Assembly: GCA_900142905.1 (NCBI GenBank)
Contig: FSRV01000002.1
Span: 2,728,001-2,792,000, forward strand
DNA: 64,000 bases
Direction: 5' to 3'
Source of the DNA: Burkholderia sp. GAS332
GTDB lineage: Bacteria; Pseudomonadota; Gammaproteobacteria; Burkholderiales; Burkholderiaceae
Position 1 is the first letter of the stretch. The number at the start of each line of letters is the position of its first letter. A program made the translations under genes and the position numbers. The notes under the pieces are model-generated. The model made no database searches and was not told where the DNA came from. It worked only from the letters and a program-made list of their open reading frames with translations. Positions 26,649 through 36,027 of this stretch are shown piece after piece.

Positions 26649-28580
26649 TCAGGGCGTCCAGCGATAAACGGTGATGCTGGAACCCTTGACGTTGTTCTTC
26701 GTGACCACGTACTCCCCCGTCGATCGAAGGTATGCCCTGATGCCATACATCGAGTCGATCGCGCTGCTGGCGTCCACGGTACCGGTACTGGTGTTGACCA
26801 GCGTGGCGTCGAGGTTGCCCGTAGCGAGATTGAAGGCGTCGATGTTCGGCAAAGCTTGCCCGGTGCCGAACCAGTAGCCGACGAAGAGATAACTGCCGGC
26901 CGCATCAATCGACTTGGCGCCGGCGTGGGTGAGGTTAATCACCGGATTGGGTGCCGTGGTGTTGCCTGCGCTCCAGCCGTGATACACCTCGATCCGCGTG
27001 CCGATCGACGTCCAGTCCGTACTCCCGACAATGCCCTGTCCGAGAATCATGGTGTCGCTGTCCGCGAGGTAGACGATGCGCGTCAACGGCTTGATGCTCT
27101 CGGGAATGCGGATGGGGATACCGGGTCCCCAGCTTGGCTTGCCGCTGGCGTCGAAGCCGGTCAGCGGATAGTGGTAGATGTAACCGGTCTTGTCGAGGCC
27201 AGCCCACACGCCCCCCTTGCTGTCGATGCAGAATCCGTCCCTGACCAATGCGGTCGTATTAAACGCCGTACCGGGAAGCGTGGCGTCCGGTATGGCGATG
27301 TAGCCATTCGCCGCATTGAAGTGGAAGAAGTAGAAGGTATCGGGATTCTGGCTGGTCGCCACGAGAATCCGGTTGGCACCGACGGTGGCAAGTTGACCGA
27401 AGTGTTCATCTCGTGCGCGATCGTTCATGTTGATGCGCGGGTCCGACGGGTAGGCGATCGGATCGACCGTGTTCGCTACGAAGGTTCCCCCGGCGGTGCC
27501 GGTGTAGATGTTGGTGCCGCCATAGAAGTAGACGCCGTCGGTACCCGGGTCCGGAGCGGCGATCCCCTCAAAGTTGAGAGACTGAAGCTTCCATTGCAGG
27601 TGACCCGAACTGCTGTAGGAGTGAATGTCGGTACCGCCGTTGCGACCGAGGTCCCAGCTTCCGCCCCACGGGTTGTTGAGCAAATAGAGGTTGCCTGCGG
27701 TGTCCTTGCCGATGCCAGCGACGCGGGTGAAGCGCTTGTCGCCGACCTGGCCTTTGATTCCCGTCGTGGTGTCGAGATAACCGCCCTGAATGCCGAATGT
27801 ACCGGCCAGTGTCGGCGTGCCCGAGAGCGTGTAGCGCTTGATATTCATGTCGGGGCCCTCGTCCCCGACCATGAGCTGCCCCGACGACGCATCGAAATAG
27901 AGCGCCGACGGTTGCGAGCCGGTGGGCATCCGGATGGTGTTCAACAGGGCGCCAGTTGGACTGAACCCGACGATCGCGCCCTCACTCTTCTGTGCGACCC
28001 AGACGTTGCCTGCGCCATCCAGTGCGAGAGCGCCCGGGCCCGTGACGTTGATGTCCCGCTTCCAGACACCGTCGGTCGTGAAGATCCGGACGCGATTGCC
28101 ATAGAAGTCGCTCGCATAGAGGAGCGCGCCCGCCGTGGCGAGCCCGGTGATGACGTCGACCCGAGGCAGGTTGTTAAACGCACTGACCTGAATCAAAAGA
28201 TCGCGAGCCTTGGTGGTGCGGTTGTATCGTCCCACCGCACCGCTTCCGTACGTCCCACCGGGCTGCAGTGCCACGAAGATCGACGTCGCGTTGCCCGTGA
28301 TCGCGCCGCCCTGAAACTCGCCGTGCGCGCCGATCGAGCCGAGGCTCTTGCCGGCCTGGTAGATAGCAACGCCACCCTCGTACTCGTCCCACATGGAGGC
28401 CGTATAAATGACGCCCTCGGGCGCGATCCACATGGAACGCGCGGTGTTACCCACTTGGGCGGCGACGGTGCCATAGGTGTTCGCCAGCCAGTCGGTAGTG
28501 TTTTGCGCCTGACAGGCCGGCGCAATCGTGGCGATCGCTGCGGCGAGGAGCACAGCATGAATTCGTTTTTTCTCGACCAT
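26649..28580 (-). CDS. Large secreted beta-propeller (NHL-like) protein
   Basis: Protein of 643 residues with a signal peptide (cleavage near CQA, residue 25). It contains many strand-loop units with NHL/SMP-30-like features (ALDGAGNVWVAQKSEGAIVG, GIGKDTAGNLYLLNNPWGG, FCIDSKGGVWAGLDKTGYI), so it most likely forms one or two beta-propellers. No catalytic residues are evident. It converges with the phospholipase gene, 95 bp apart, and has no operon partner. I cannot name a function; a periplasmic or extracellular binding or lactonase-like role is possible. Confidence 0.75.
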   Translation of the reverse strand: MVEKKRIHAVLLAAAIATIAPACQAQNTTDWLANTYGTVAAQVGNTARSMWIAPEGVIYTASMWDEYEGGVAIYQAGKSLGSIGAHGEFQGGAITGNATSIFVALQPGGTYGSGAVGRYNRTTKARDLLIQVSAFNNLPRVDVITGLATAGALLYASDFYGNRVRIFTTDGVWKRDINVTGPGALALDGAGNVWVAQKSEGAIVGFSPTGALLNTIRMPTGSQPSALYFDASSGQLMVGDEGPDMNIKRYTLSGTPTLAGTFGIQGGYLDTTTGIKGQVGDKRFTRVAGIGKDTAGNLYLLNNPWGGSWDLGRNGGTDIHSYSSSGHLQWKLQSLNFEGIAAPDPGTDGVYFYGGTNIYTGTAGGTFVANTVDPIAYPSDPRINMNDRARDEHFGQLATVGANRILVATSQNPDTFYFFHFNAANGYIAIPDATLPGTAFNTTALVRDGFCIDSKGGVWAGLDKTGYIYHYPLTGFDASGKPSWGPGIPIRIPESIKPLTRIVYLADSDTMILGQGIVGSTDWTSIGTRIEVYHGWSAGNTTAPNPVINLTHAGAKSIDAAGSYLFVGYWFGTGQALPNIDAFNLATGNLDATLVNTSTGTVDASSAIDSMYGIRAYLRSTGEYVVTKNNVKGSSITVYRWTP

Positions 28581-28834
28581 GACCGATGCTCTCCAGAATG
28601 TAGTGATCGTCCACGTGAATGATCGCCTAGCCAGATTTCAAATTCGTGATCGGTGACCCACGTAGGAACATATGCAACTCATCGCGCCTTTACAAGCCGC
28701 ACCGCGACTTTGCATGCGGCGTGAATTGCGGTCTTCCCTCGCCTTCGCGCGCGCAAGAGGTAATATTTCGCGTTGTCGCGGAATTTCGTTATGCATATCG
28801 AATGAATCAGGGTCCACCAACAAGAGGGGTAGAC

Positions 28835-29497
28835 ATGAAAGCAATCGAAAGCAAGCGCTCATCCATGCACATCGCCTCCTGGGCGGCCACGTGCCTGTTG
28901 GCGGCGGGGTTCAACGCTTCAACCGATGCAGAGTCCATCCTTCTGCCTCAGGATGCGCCGCACTACAGGACCGGAGACAACTGGACCTATCTGTGGTCCG
29001 ACCTGCTATCCGGAAAGAGTAAAACCATCACGCAAACCGTGACGTCCGTCCATGCCGATGGGAGTGCATCTCTTCTGATAGGACCCGGAGGCGGACGTGT
29101 AGAACTGACCTCTGAAGCGAACGTGATTCCCAACGAGGCCGCCCAGCACGCGTGCGGTATCGCCCTTCATTTTCCGCTGCGAGCCGGAACGCGCTATGAG
29201 GCGGATTGCCAGGCCTCCGGCGAAGCGAGCACGACTGTGCTGCGGCGAGCCCAGTGCGAAGTGCAAGGTGTGGAGGAGATCAAGACAAGGGCGGGCTCAT
29301 TCTCCGCGATCAGAATCAGGATGACGGGAGTCTGGACGCCGCAAACTGGCGCTGGGGGTGGGCCGATGGAGGAAACACTGTGGTATGCCCCGACCGTCAA
29401 GCGCGTTGTCCGCGAGGAGTTTCAAGGCCGCATGGCCGGAAAGGGCGCACCCGCGACGACCGCAACCGAACTGGTGCGCTACGCGGTGAAACCATAG
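28835..29497 (+). CDS. Hypothetical secreted protein
   Basis: Protein of 220 residues with an N-terminal hydrophobic segment (WAATCLLAAGFNASTDA) that probably is a signal peptide. The mature part begins YRTGDNWTYLWSD and ends with ETLWYAPTVKRVVREEF, a pattern seen in families of periplasmic beta-barrel-like proteins in which a Trp-Tyr 'WYAP' strand is conserved; I cannot assign a specific family. AAGAGGGG precedes the ATG at 28835. It is followed at once by the LrgB-like gene (13 bp), so the two could be co-transcribed. Confidence 0.65.
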   Translation: MKAIESKRSSMHIASWAATCLLAAGFNASTDAESILLPQDAPHYRTGDNWTYLWSDLLSGKSKTITQTVTSVHADGSASLLIGPGGGRVELTSEANVIPNEAAQHACGIALHFPLRAGTRYEADCQASGEASTTVLRRAQCEVQGVEEIKTRAGSFSAIRIRMTGVWTPQTGAGGGPMEETLWYAPTVKRVVREEFQGRMAGKGAPATTATELVRYAVKP

Positions 29498-29510
29498 CGC
29501 GCGGACGAGT

Positions 29511-30305
29511 GTGGTGCATCGCCGCGAAGCGACGCGCATATTCCGAATCGACAGCGCGAAGTCAAAGTTAACGATTTCTTCACTCTTGCTCCATGGTCCC
29601 CGCACCGACTGCCCGCAACATTCCGCGCTCACCGCGACGATTGGCGTGTATGTCTTCGCATGCTGGGTCCACACACTTGCGAAGCGAAGTCCTTTGGCCA
29701 ATCCCGTGGCGATCTCCGTTGCTATACTCATCGCACTCCTGAAGTTATCCGGTACGCCATACGGCACGTATTTCGAAGGCGCGAGGTTCATCCACTTCCT
29801 GTTGGGCCCGGCCATCATTGCGCTAGCGGTGCCACTTCACCGGCAAATGCCAAAGCTGCGCGAAGCGCTGGTCCCTTTGCTCGGTGGTCTGGTCGCCGGC
29901 TCGGCAACGGCGATCGTCTCGGCTCTCGGGATAGCTATGTTGCTGCACTGCTCCGGCGTTGCAGTGGCATCGATCGCACCGAAGTCAGTCACTGCGGCCA
30001 TTGCAACGTTGATCTCCGCCAGGATAGGCGGCATTCCCGCACTGACCGCGGCGATAGTGATTGCCACTGGAATTTCCGGCGCCATGCTCGGAAGCCTCGT
30101 ACTGGACCCGCTAGGCGTGCGGCGCGACGATGTGCGCGGCTTTGCGATAGGTGTCGCATCGCACGGTATTGGTACGGCGCGCGCATTTCAGATTAGCGAA
30201 GAAGCGGGCGCATTCGCCGGCCTCGGTATGGCGATGAACGGCATTCTCTCCGCATTCGTGTTGCCGATCATCTTTCCTGCGATCATGGCCTGGCTGTTGG
30301 CCTGA
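29511..30305 (+). CDS. LrgB family membrane protein (LrgA partner missing)
   Basis: LrgB/CidB/YohK-type protein with several transmembrane helices. Conserved parts are ARFIHFLLGPAIIALAVPLH, IAPKSVTAAIATLISARIGG, and GVASHGIGTARAFQI near the end. The family acts with LrgA/CidA in holin-like control of autolysis or in export of small metabolites such as pyruvate or glycolate. No lrgA gene is next to it; the upstream neighbour is unrelated. The family-like part begins near residue 39 (ALTATIGVYVF), so the true start is unclear: GTG at 29511 or TTG at 29586, neither with a good ribosome site. A 5' deletion or frameshift is possible. Confidence 0.8.
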   Translation: MVHRREATRIFRIDSAKSKLTISSLLLHGPRTDCPQHSALTATIGVYVFACWVHTLAKRSPLANPVAISVAILIALLKLSGTPYGTYFEGARFIHFLLGPAIIALAVPLHRQMPKLREALVPLLGGLVAGSATAIVSALGIAMLLHCSGVAVASIAPKSVTAAIATLISARIGGIPALTAAIVIATGISGAMLGSLVLDPLGVRRDDVRGFAIGVASHGIGTARAFQISEEAGAFAGLGMAMNGILSAFVLPIIFPAIMAWLLA

Positions 30306-30454
30306 CGCATTTTTCTGCGAGCAAGGGGGCGTGCGAAATGGCAACGGGCGGAAGTGAGTGCCCTACCGGCAACACTCCCGCCCCACAACGCACAACGCAC
30401 CGGCTTGTTGCGTCTTCATATCGTTACCGGCACCAGCACCGGCCAGCCATTCGA

Positions 30455-31006
30455 TTACCGGAAGCCGTAAACCACGACCTTTTTCCCCTCAAGGCTCACT
30501 TGCACACCCTCCGCGCAACTCGGCGGACACGTTGTGTTGTCTGGGGTCGGCCCCGCTGACGGGACGGTCTCCGTACTGATAATGGCTCTGACAGCGGATC
30601 CGTCGTCATCGACGACGAACTCCAGACCAAGCACAACGCCGCTGCTATAGACGAGGTTCATAGAACCCGTGCAATCGGAATTCAACGTGTAGGTCCCGCT
30701 CTGGTTCGGATTGAATGCAGTCTGCCCCCCCTTCGGGACCCCGCTGATATTCCCGAAATCGGTCCGTGCAAAATGGCCGGCGCCGTCGAACGTAAAGATG
30801 GAGACATCGTCGAGGATCGCCGGCGTGGCAAACGGATGCAGCGTATTGCTTGCATCCAGCAAGCCGAGCACCTCACCGTGGGCGCTAAACCCGTAGGGTC
30901 CCCTTAGCGTTGCGTTCGAGCACAGGCCCGCGGCCTGTGCTGCACCACTCAGGGCTAAAAGGGCAACCGCTGTTGCTGACAAAACGCTTAAACACTTGCT
31001 TTTCAT
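30455..31006 (-). CDS. Secreted hypothetical protein
   Basis: Protein of 183 residues with a classical signal peptide (cleavage near AQA, residue 25). The mature sequence starts with LCSNATLRGPYGFSAHGEV and continues with FTFDGAGHFARTDFGNISG and SGTYTLNSDCTGSMNLVYSS. This 'LRGxYGFxxxG ... DGxGxxxxxD ... GTYTVNxDCTG' layout is common in a family of small secreted beta-sandwich proteins in soil Proteobacteria and Acidobacteria with no assigned function. The start at 31006 is set by AAGGAGAAGGAC. It is monocistronic. Confidence 0.75.
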   Translation of the reverse strand: MKSKCLSVLSATAVALLALSGAAQAAGLCSNATLRGPYGFSAHGEVLGLLDASNTLHPFATPAILDDVSIFTFDGAGHFARTDFGNISGVPKGGQTAFNPNQSGTYTLNSDCTGSMNLVYSSGVVLGLEFVVDDDGSAVRAIISTETVPSAGPTPDNTTCPPSCAEGVQVSLEGKKVVVYGFR

Positions 31007-31359
31007 GTCCTTCTCCTTGTCACCGGGTCCACGGGTTGAATGCAAGCAAACGTGGAGGTTCGCTCGCTCATTGGACTGATCGCACGGACGCAGTGGCGGC
31101 AATGCACACGGTTCGTACGGACCAGATTCATTCTGGCAAGGAGTTCAGGCCGGCACCATTGAGACAACCTGTAGAAACCGTTAACCGTGTGGCAACCCCG
31201 CGTACGTAAAACGGCAACCCGGCCGGCCGCAGGACCGGACAATCATGCATGTGCTTGCGACATTCGCCTGTCTCACGGTTCGCATCCGTCACAGAAGTTG
31301 CCTATCATGCAAAGCGCGCTTCCTGGTTTCACGCAGGCCTCCGCCAGAACAGGCACTGA
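31007..31359. other. Intergenic region, 353 bp
   Basis: Divergent spacer between the small secreted protein and the porin gene. It must hold both promoters; I see no recognisable operator, RNA or small gene. Confidence 0.45.
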
Positions 31360-32577
31360 ATGAACAGCAACGGTCCCTACGCCAGGCTGCTTGTGATTGC
31401 CGGCACCGCATGGGTCGCCGCGCCCGCGCTTGCGCAGAACAGTGTGACGCTGTATGGGATTGTCGATGCCGGGCTCGTCTACCAGAGCAGCCAGACGTCG
31501 CTCGGTTCGACAGTCAACGGCCATTCGGTGATCAAGCTGGGCCAGAACATCTGGAATGGCAATCGCGTGGGAATCAGAGGGCAGGAGGATCTGGGGGGCG
31601 GCACACGCGCCATATTTACGCTCGAGTCGGGCTTTAACCTCCTTAGCGGTACCCAGCAGTTCGCGAATGAAGAGTTCAGCAGACAGGCATTCGTCGGCCT
31701 GACCAATGCGAACTACGGTACGCTCACGGCGGGCCGTCAGTACACCTCGTACTACGCGCTGGTCGGTCCGTACGGCCCCACCACCTGGATGACCGGTTAT
31801 TTCGGGGCACATGCCGGGGACATCGACAATCTCGATGTCATTTACCGCGTCAACAACTCACTCGTCTACACGTCGCCTGCGTTTTACGGCGTGACGGTCA
31901 GCGGCACCTACTCGCTTGGCGGAGTACCGGGCAGTCTCAGCCAGGGTTCGAGCTGGAGCGCCGCGCTTCAGTACGCAAGGGGACCACTAGGCGTCGCTGC
32001 CGGCATCGAGCGGTTCAATAACTCGACGCCCGGCGGCGGCGCCTGGGGGGCAGACTCGACCGCGAACTCAGGCGGTGAGCCCGGTGTGTCGGCCGTCACC
32101 AACGGCTATCAGACAGCGGCCGCACAGCAGCGTGTCGCAATCGCGGGCTCCTACGCGCTCGCGTCGGCGTGGGACGTGTCGGCATCCTATTCGAACGTTC
32201 AATACATTCCCGGCATCGGCTCGGCGTTCCGGAATCAGGCGACCTTCAATACGGTCGGTGCCGTGCTGCACTTTCGTGCAAACGTGTCAGTGAACCTGGC
32301 GGCAGGCTACAGCATCACGCGCGCCACCAGGGCTAACGGCATTGACAGCCCGGCGCAGTACCAGCAGTTCAATCTGGCAGAGTCATACAACCTGTCGGCA
32401 CGCACCATGCTGTACGCGCTGCAGGGCTTCCAGCGCGCGCGGGGTGAGACGTTGGGCACCGCCGGTGCGGGCGACGTCATCGACGCGACCGCGACGATCG
32501 GCGACGGCTTCAACACCACACCGTCGTCGAGCCGCAGCCAGTTTGCATTCGCCGTCGCCATATCGCACCGCTTCTAG
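31360..32577 (+). CDS. Outer-membrane porin (Burkholderia Gram-negative porin family)
   Basis: Porin of 405 residues. A signal peptide ends at ALAQ, and the mature protein begins NSVTLYGIVDAGLVYQSS, the standard first strand of Burkholderiales trimeric porins. The pattern NRVGIRGQEDLGGGTRAIFTLESGFN and the C-terminal Phe (ISHRF) needed for outer-membrane insertion are present, with alternating beta-strands throughout. It allows passive diffusion of small solutes; selectivity is unknown. It lies just upstream of an MHS transporter gene on the same strand (305 bp apart), so both may serve the uptake of one carboxylate, but a common transcript is not shown. Confidence 0.95.
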   Translation: MNSNGPYARLLVIAGTAWVAAPALAQNSVTLYGIVDAGLVYQSSQTSLGSTVNGHSVIKLGQNIWNGNRVGIRGQEDLGGGTRAIFTLESGFNLLSGTQQFANEEFSRQAFVGLTNANYGTLTAGRQYTSYYALVGPYGPTTWMTGYFGAHAGDIDNLDVIYRVNNSLVYTSPAFYGVTVSGTYSLGGVPGSLSQGSSWSAALQYARGPLGVAAGIERFNNSTPGGGAWGADSTANSGGEPGVSAVTNGYQTAAAQQRVAIAGSYALASAWDVSASYSNVQYIPGIGSAFRNQATFNTVGAVLHFRANVSVNLAAGYSITRATRANGIDSPAQYQQFNLAESYNLSARTMLYALQGFQRARGETLGTAGAGDVIDATATIGDGFNTTPSSSRSQFAFAVAISHRF

Positions 32578-32882
32578 TCCTGCCGCTCGATGCGCATGAC
32601 TTGCCTCGCGTGATCTTCGAGTTAAACGCTTAACAAGAATCGACACCGGGCGAGACGAAGTGGCCGTTTCGGCATTGCGGTTGGCGGAATACGAGTGTCA
32701 CGGGCGCCACTTTGCGACGCTTTCGAACCCGCACGTTGCGGCGGGGAACGATTCCATCGAGAAGAAGCTTTGCGACGCATCATCAGCGACTAAGATGGTA
32801 GAGGGCCAGTTCAACCACACTTTGCCGGGCGAAACCGTTCAGGCACGGGAACGGTGCCTGCCAAGGGATTGCTGGGGGTGAC
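32578..32882. other. Intergenic region, 305 bp
   Basis: Between porin and MHS transporter genes on the same strand. No gene, strong hairpin or palindrome is recognisable; presumably the transporter promoter lies here. Confidence 0.4.
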
Positions 32883-34181
32883 ATGCTCGATGATGCGCTT
32901 GCGATCCGCCATGTGCCGATGACCGCCAGGCAGCGCTGGACGATCCTGATCGCCAGTTCGGCAGGAGCGCTCGAGACGTTCGATTTCATCATCTATGGCT
33001 TCTTCGCGCAGGACATTGGGCGCGAATTTTTCCCGGCGAGTGTTGGCGCGTCCGCGGTGACGCTGTCGTTTGCCATCTTCGCGATTGGGCACCTCTCAAG
33101 ACCCCTGGGTGGCATTTTCCTCGGCCGTCTCGGCGACAAGTACGGGCGGCGCCGTGTGTTCGCCGCGTCGGCGATGATCTCGGCGGTCTCGACGCTCCTC
33201 ATCGGAGTACTCCCTTCATATCAGACGTGGAGCGTCGCGGCTCCCGCACTGCTGCTATTGCTGCGGCTCACCCAAGGCGTTTGTGTGGGGGGAGAATTGC
33301 CGGGGGCGGTCGTTTATGCCGTTGAAACCACGCGCACGCAGCCGGGATTCTTGTGCGGCATCGTGTTTTTCGCAGTCAACATTGCGTTGTTGCTTGCAGC
33401 AAGCATCAACCTCTGCTTGCAACTGACTTTGACACCCGCGCAAATCGGTACGTACGGATGGCGCGTGGGCTTTCTCGTCGGTGGCGTGATCGGACTGCTC
33501 AGTTTTGTCTTGCGCCGCACGCTGACTGAGACCGATGCGTATGCGCGGTCGGTCGGCGTTGGACACGTGGAGCCGCTTGCCGAACTGCTGCACCGGCATC
33601 GCGCGACGATCGTCACAGGCGTTGCGGCAACCACGCTGGTTGGCGTGTCCAATGGCCTCTTCGTGGCCTACATGCCTGCCTATCTGCAGCAGCTCAACTA
33701 CACATCCCGCGAGATTGCGATTGCCCAGACATTCTATGTGATCGTCATCGCATGCTGCGTTCTCGTGACGGCCAAGGCCGGCGATCTGCTTCCGCGCCGC
33801 TACGTGTTCCGTACCGGCGCCGTGCTGTCCGCCTTGTTCGCACCGTGCTTCTACTTGTCGGTCAGCCGTGACCGGGCCGACCTGCTGATATGGTTTCTGC
33901 TGGCAGGGGTCGTCGCTTCGTTTGCCGCGGGCACCTTCGCCTGCGCGATTGCCGAAATGTTCCCGATTGGCGTGCGGTTTAGCGGTCTCGGCTGCGCCAT
34001 GAATCTCGGTCTGGCTGCAACCATGGGGACCGCTCCGCTCGCCGCGACGATTCTGGTTGCGAAGACACACTGGAACACGGCGCCCGCCCTCATCATGGTG
34101 CTTTGCGCGGGGCTCGCCTTTGTGGCGTCGTTTGCGATGAAGCCGTCCCGCAAAGCACGGGGCATTCTGGCGAGCGATTGA
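32883..34181 (+). CDS. MFS transporter, metabolite:H+ symporter (MHS) type
   Basis: Inner-membrane transporter of 432 residues with 12 predicted helices. It opens with SSAGALETFDFIIYGFFA, the signature of the MHS subfamily (proline/betaine, citrate, ketoglutarate and shikimate permeases), followed by GRLGDKYGRRRVF between helices 2 and 3 and GVCVGGELPGAV in helix 4. The substrate is probably a carboxylate or betaine-like compound. A GGGGGTGA ribosome site precedes the ATG. The next gene starts within a few bases of its stop and encodes a winged-helix regulator, which suggests self-contained control of uptake. Confidence 0.92.
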   Translation: MLDDALAIRHVPMTARQRWTILIASSAGALETFDFIIYGFFAQDIGREFFPASVGASAVTLSFAIFAIGHLSRPLGGIFLGRLGDKYGRRRVFAASAMISAVSTLLIGVLPSYQTWSVAAPALLLLLRLTQGVCVGGELPGAVVYAVETTRTQPGFLCGIVFFAVNIALLLAASINLCLQLTLTPAQIGTYGWRVGFLVGGVIGLLSFVLRRTLTETDAYARSVGVGHVEPLAELLHRHRATIVTGVAATTLVGVSNGLFVAYMPAYLQQLNYTSREIAIAQTFYVIVIACCVLVTAKAGDLLPRRYVFRTGAVLSALFAPCFYLSVSRDRADLLIWFLLAGVVASFAAGTFACAIAEMFPIGVRFSGLGCAMNLGLAATMGTAPLAATILVAKTHWNTAPALIMVLCAGLAFVASFAMKPSRKARGILASD

Positions 34182-34205
34182 ATGATCGACGCCACAGGAG
34201 CGCAC

Positions 34206-35969
34206 GTGAACAGCCCAGGTCCGGTCAGCATTGCGGATATCGAACTGGACATCGAGCGCTATGAATTGCGCCGTGGCGGCCAGCAAATCCGCCTGGAACG
34301 CATGCCGATGGAGTTGCTTATCCTGATGGCGTCGCGCAGCGGGCAACTCGTGACGCGCGCAGACATCGTCAAGGCGCTGTGGGGTGGAGACGCGTTTCGC
34401 GACACCGACAACGGCATCAATACAGCGATCCGGAAAATTCGCGTCGCGCTTGGCGAAGACCCTGAGAACCCACGGCATCTGCTGACGGTCAAGGGCAAAG
34501 GCTATCGCCTCGACGCGGTGCGGATCTTTTCCCCCCAGCCGCCGCCAGCCACGCCGCCAGCCGCCGTGCGCGTGCTCGTCCTGCCGTTCGAAAACAGGAG
34601 CGACGACGCCAGCCTCGACAACTTTTGCGACGCGCTCGCCGACGAGACCTCGGCGAACCTCGGCATGCTCAATCCCGAACAGATCTCCGTCATCGCGAGG
34701 ACGACAGCCGGGTGTTACCGGCGCACCCACAAGAGCATCGCGGAGATTGCCCATGAACTGGGGCTCGACTATATCCTCGAAGGCTCCTTGACTCGGGTTA
34801 GGGGGCGGGTGCGCATCCGGGCGCAACTGGTTCGCTGCTTCGATCAGACGCAGATCTGGAGCGGCTCTCGCGAAATGATGGCAACAGACGCGTTGGACAT
34901 TCAGACGGAGGTCGGCGCCGCGCTCGCGGAGGAAGTCTCTCCGGCGCTCGCGGAGCAGCAGCGGCGCATGCTGGCAAGACGTCTGCCGATTGATCCTTGC
35001 GCCCACGACGCCTATCTGCGCGGCCGATATTACTGGACCCGCCGCGTTCATTTCGACGCGGGTTTCGCCGCCCATCATGCGCTGAGCGCCGAGGACTTCA
35101 TCCGCGCTCGCGGTTACTTCGAGGCGGCAATCGATCGCGATCCAACCTACGCGCTCGGCTATGTCGGTTTGTCTAACGTCTATGGCGCCACTGCCGCGCA
35201 TGGTTTCTATGCCGCGTGTACGGGCTACCCGAGAGCGCGTGAAGCGGCGCTACGCGCGTTGGAACTCGACGCGGACCTTCCGGAGGCCCATCAGGCACTT
35301 GCCGGGGTGCACTATTTTTATGACTGGGATTGGCGCAAAGCGGAGGCGGAGTTTCTTGAAGGACTGCGTCTGAATCCGAATCACGCCGAAACCAGCCGGC
35401 TCTACGCGAGGCTGCTGATTGTGCTCGGACGGGATGCGGAAGGACAAGCGCAATTCGAGCGTGCCGAGAAAACCGACCCGCTTGGATTCGAAGGATCGCG
35501 CGTATTCGGCCTTGTGCAATCGGGCAGGTACGAGGAAGTCATCAGAGAGTATCTTGCCGCCGGACAAGGCAACCGGTCGCCGCTCGTCTATCAACTGCTG
35601 GCGACGGCGTTTGAAGTACAGGGCTTATACAAGGAAGCGGTCGATGCGACCGTCGATGCACTCACGCGTTGCAACGAATTCGCCCGAGCGGAGACCATCC
35701 AGACAGTCTGGGCATCCGGCGGCTACGACGCCGTCCTGCAATGGTATTTGCAGGACTTGCTAGCCAGGCGTCAAAGCGGCTACACGTCACCGTTCCTGTT
35801 TGCAGAGCTTTACGCGAGGCTGGCAAAACCGGGTGAGATGTTTCATTGGCTTGATGTTGCACTGGCTGACCGCTCGCCGCGCCTGTGTGAACTCCGCACC
35901 AATCCGTGGTTTCGAAGCTACCGCTCGACCAAGCGATTCCGCGACATCGAAAAACGCATCGGCTATTGA
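34206..35969 (+). CDS. Winged-helix (OmpR/CadC-type) regulator with TolB-like and TPR domains
   Basis: Protein of about 587 residues. The first 100 residues form an OmpR-type winged helix (RMPMELLILMASRSGQLVTR, then NGINTAIRKIRVALGED and HLLTVKGKGYRL). Residues about 115-240 resemble the FlgO/TolB N-terminal module common in such regulators (VLVLPFENRSDDASLDNFCD, GLDYILEGSLTRV). The rest is TPR-like helices (ALELDADLPEAHQALAGVHY). No transmembrane helix is visible between the DNA-binding and other parts, unlike CadC. GTG at 34206 is chosen because AGGAG ends five bases earlier; ATG at 34182, directly after the stop of the transporter gene, is the alternative. Confidence 0.88.
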   Translation: MNSPGPVSIADIELDIERYELRRGGQQIRLERMPMELLILMASRSGQLVTRADIVKALWGGDAFRDTDNGINTAIRKIRVALGEDPENPRHLLTVKGKGYRLDAVRIFSPQPPPATPPAAVRVLVLPFENRSDDASLDNFCDALADETSANLGMLNPEQISVIARTTAGCYRRTHKSIAEIAHELGLDYILEGSLTRVRGRVRIRAQLVRCFDQTQIWSGSREMMATDALDIQTEVGAALAEEVSPALAEQQRRMLARRLPIDPCAHDAYLRGRYYWTRRVHFDAGFAAHHALSAEDFIRARGYFEAAIDRDPTYALGYVGLSNVYGATAAHGFYAACTGYPRAREAALRALELDADLPEAHQALAGVHYFYDWDWRKAEAEFLEGLRLNPNHAETSRLYARLLIVLGRDAEGQAQFERAEKTDPLGFEGSRVFGLVQSGRYEEVIREYLAAGQGNRSPLVYQLLATAFEVQGLYKEAVDATVDALTRCNEFARAETIQTVWASGGYDAVLQWYLQDLLARRQSGYTSPFLFAELYARLAKPGEMFHWLDVALADRSPRLCELRTNPWFRSYRSTKRFRDIEKRIGY

Positions 35970-36027
35970 CACGTGCGCTCGCACGGCGGCCCGCACTGTG
36001 GCGATACTCGCCCATTGAACGCCCCGC

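Noticed and set aside
26586..28622. A 678-codon open frame on the plus strand opposite the propeller gene
   Set aside because: The product is an Arg/Asp/Val-rich string without family features, whereas the minus-strand protein has a signal peptide and regular blades.
28646..28834. Upstream extension of the 28835 gene to an earlier start at 28646
   Set aside because: The extension puts 63 non-hydrophobic residues before the signal peptide, and AAGAGGGG supports the ATG at 28835.
33255..35201. A 648-codon open frame on the minus strand across the MHS transporter and the winged-helix regulator
   Set aside because: It is antisense to two well-supported genes, has no recognisable domain, and long antisense frames are expected at high GC.
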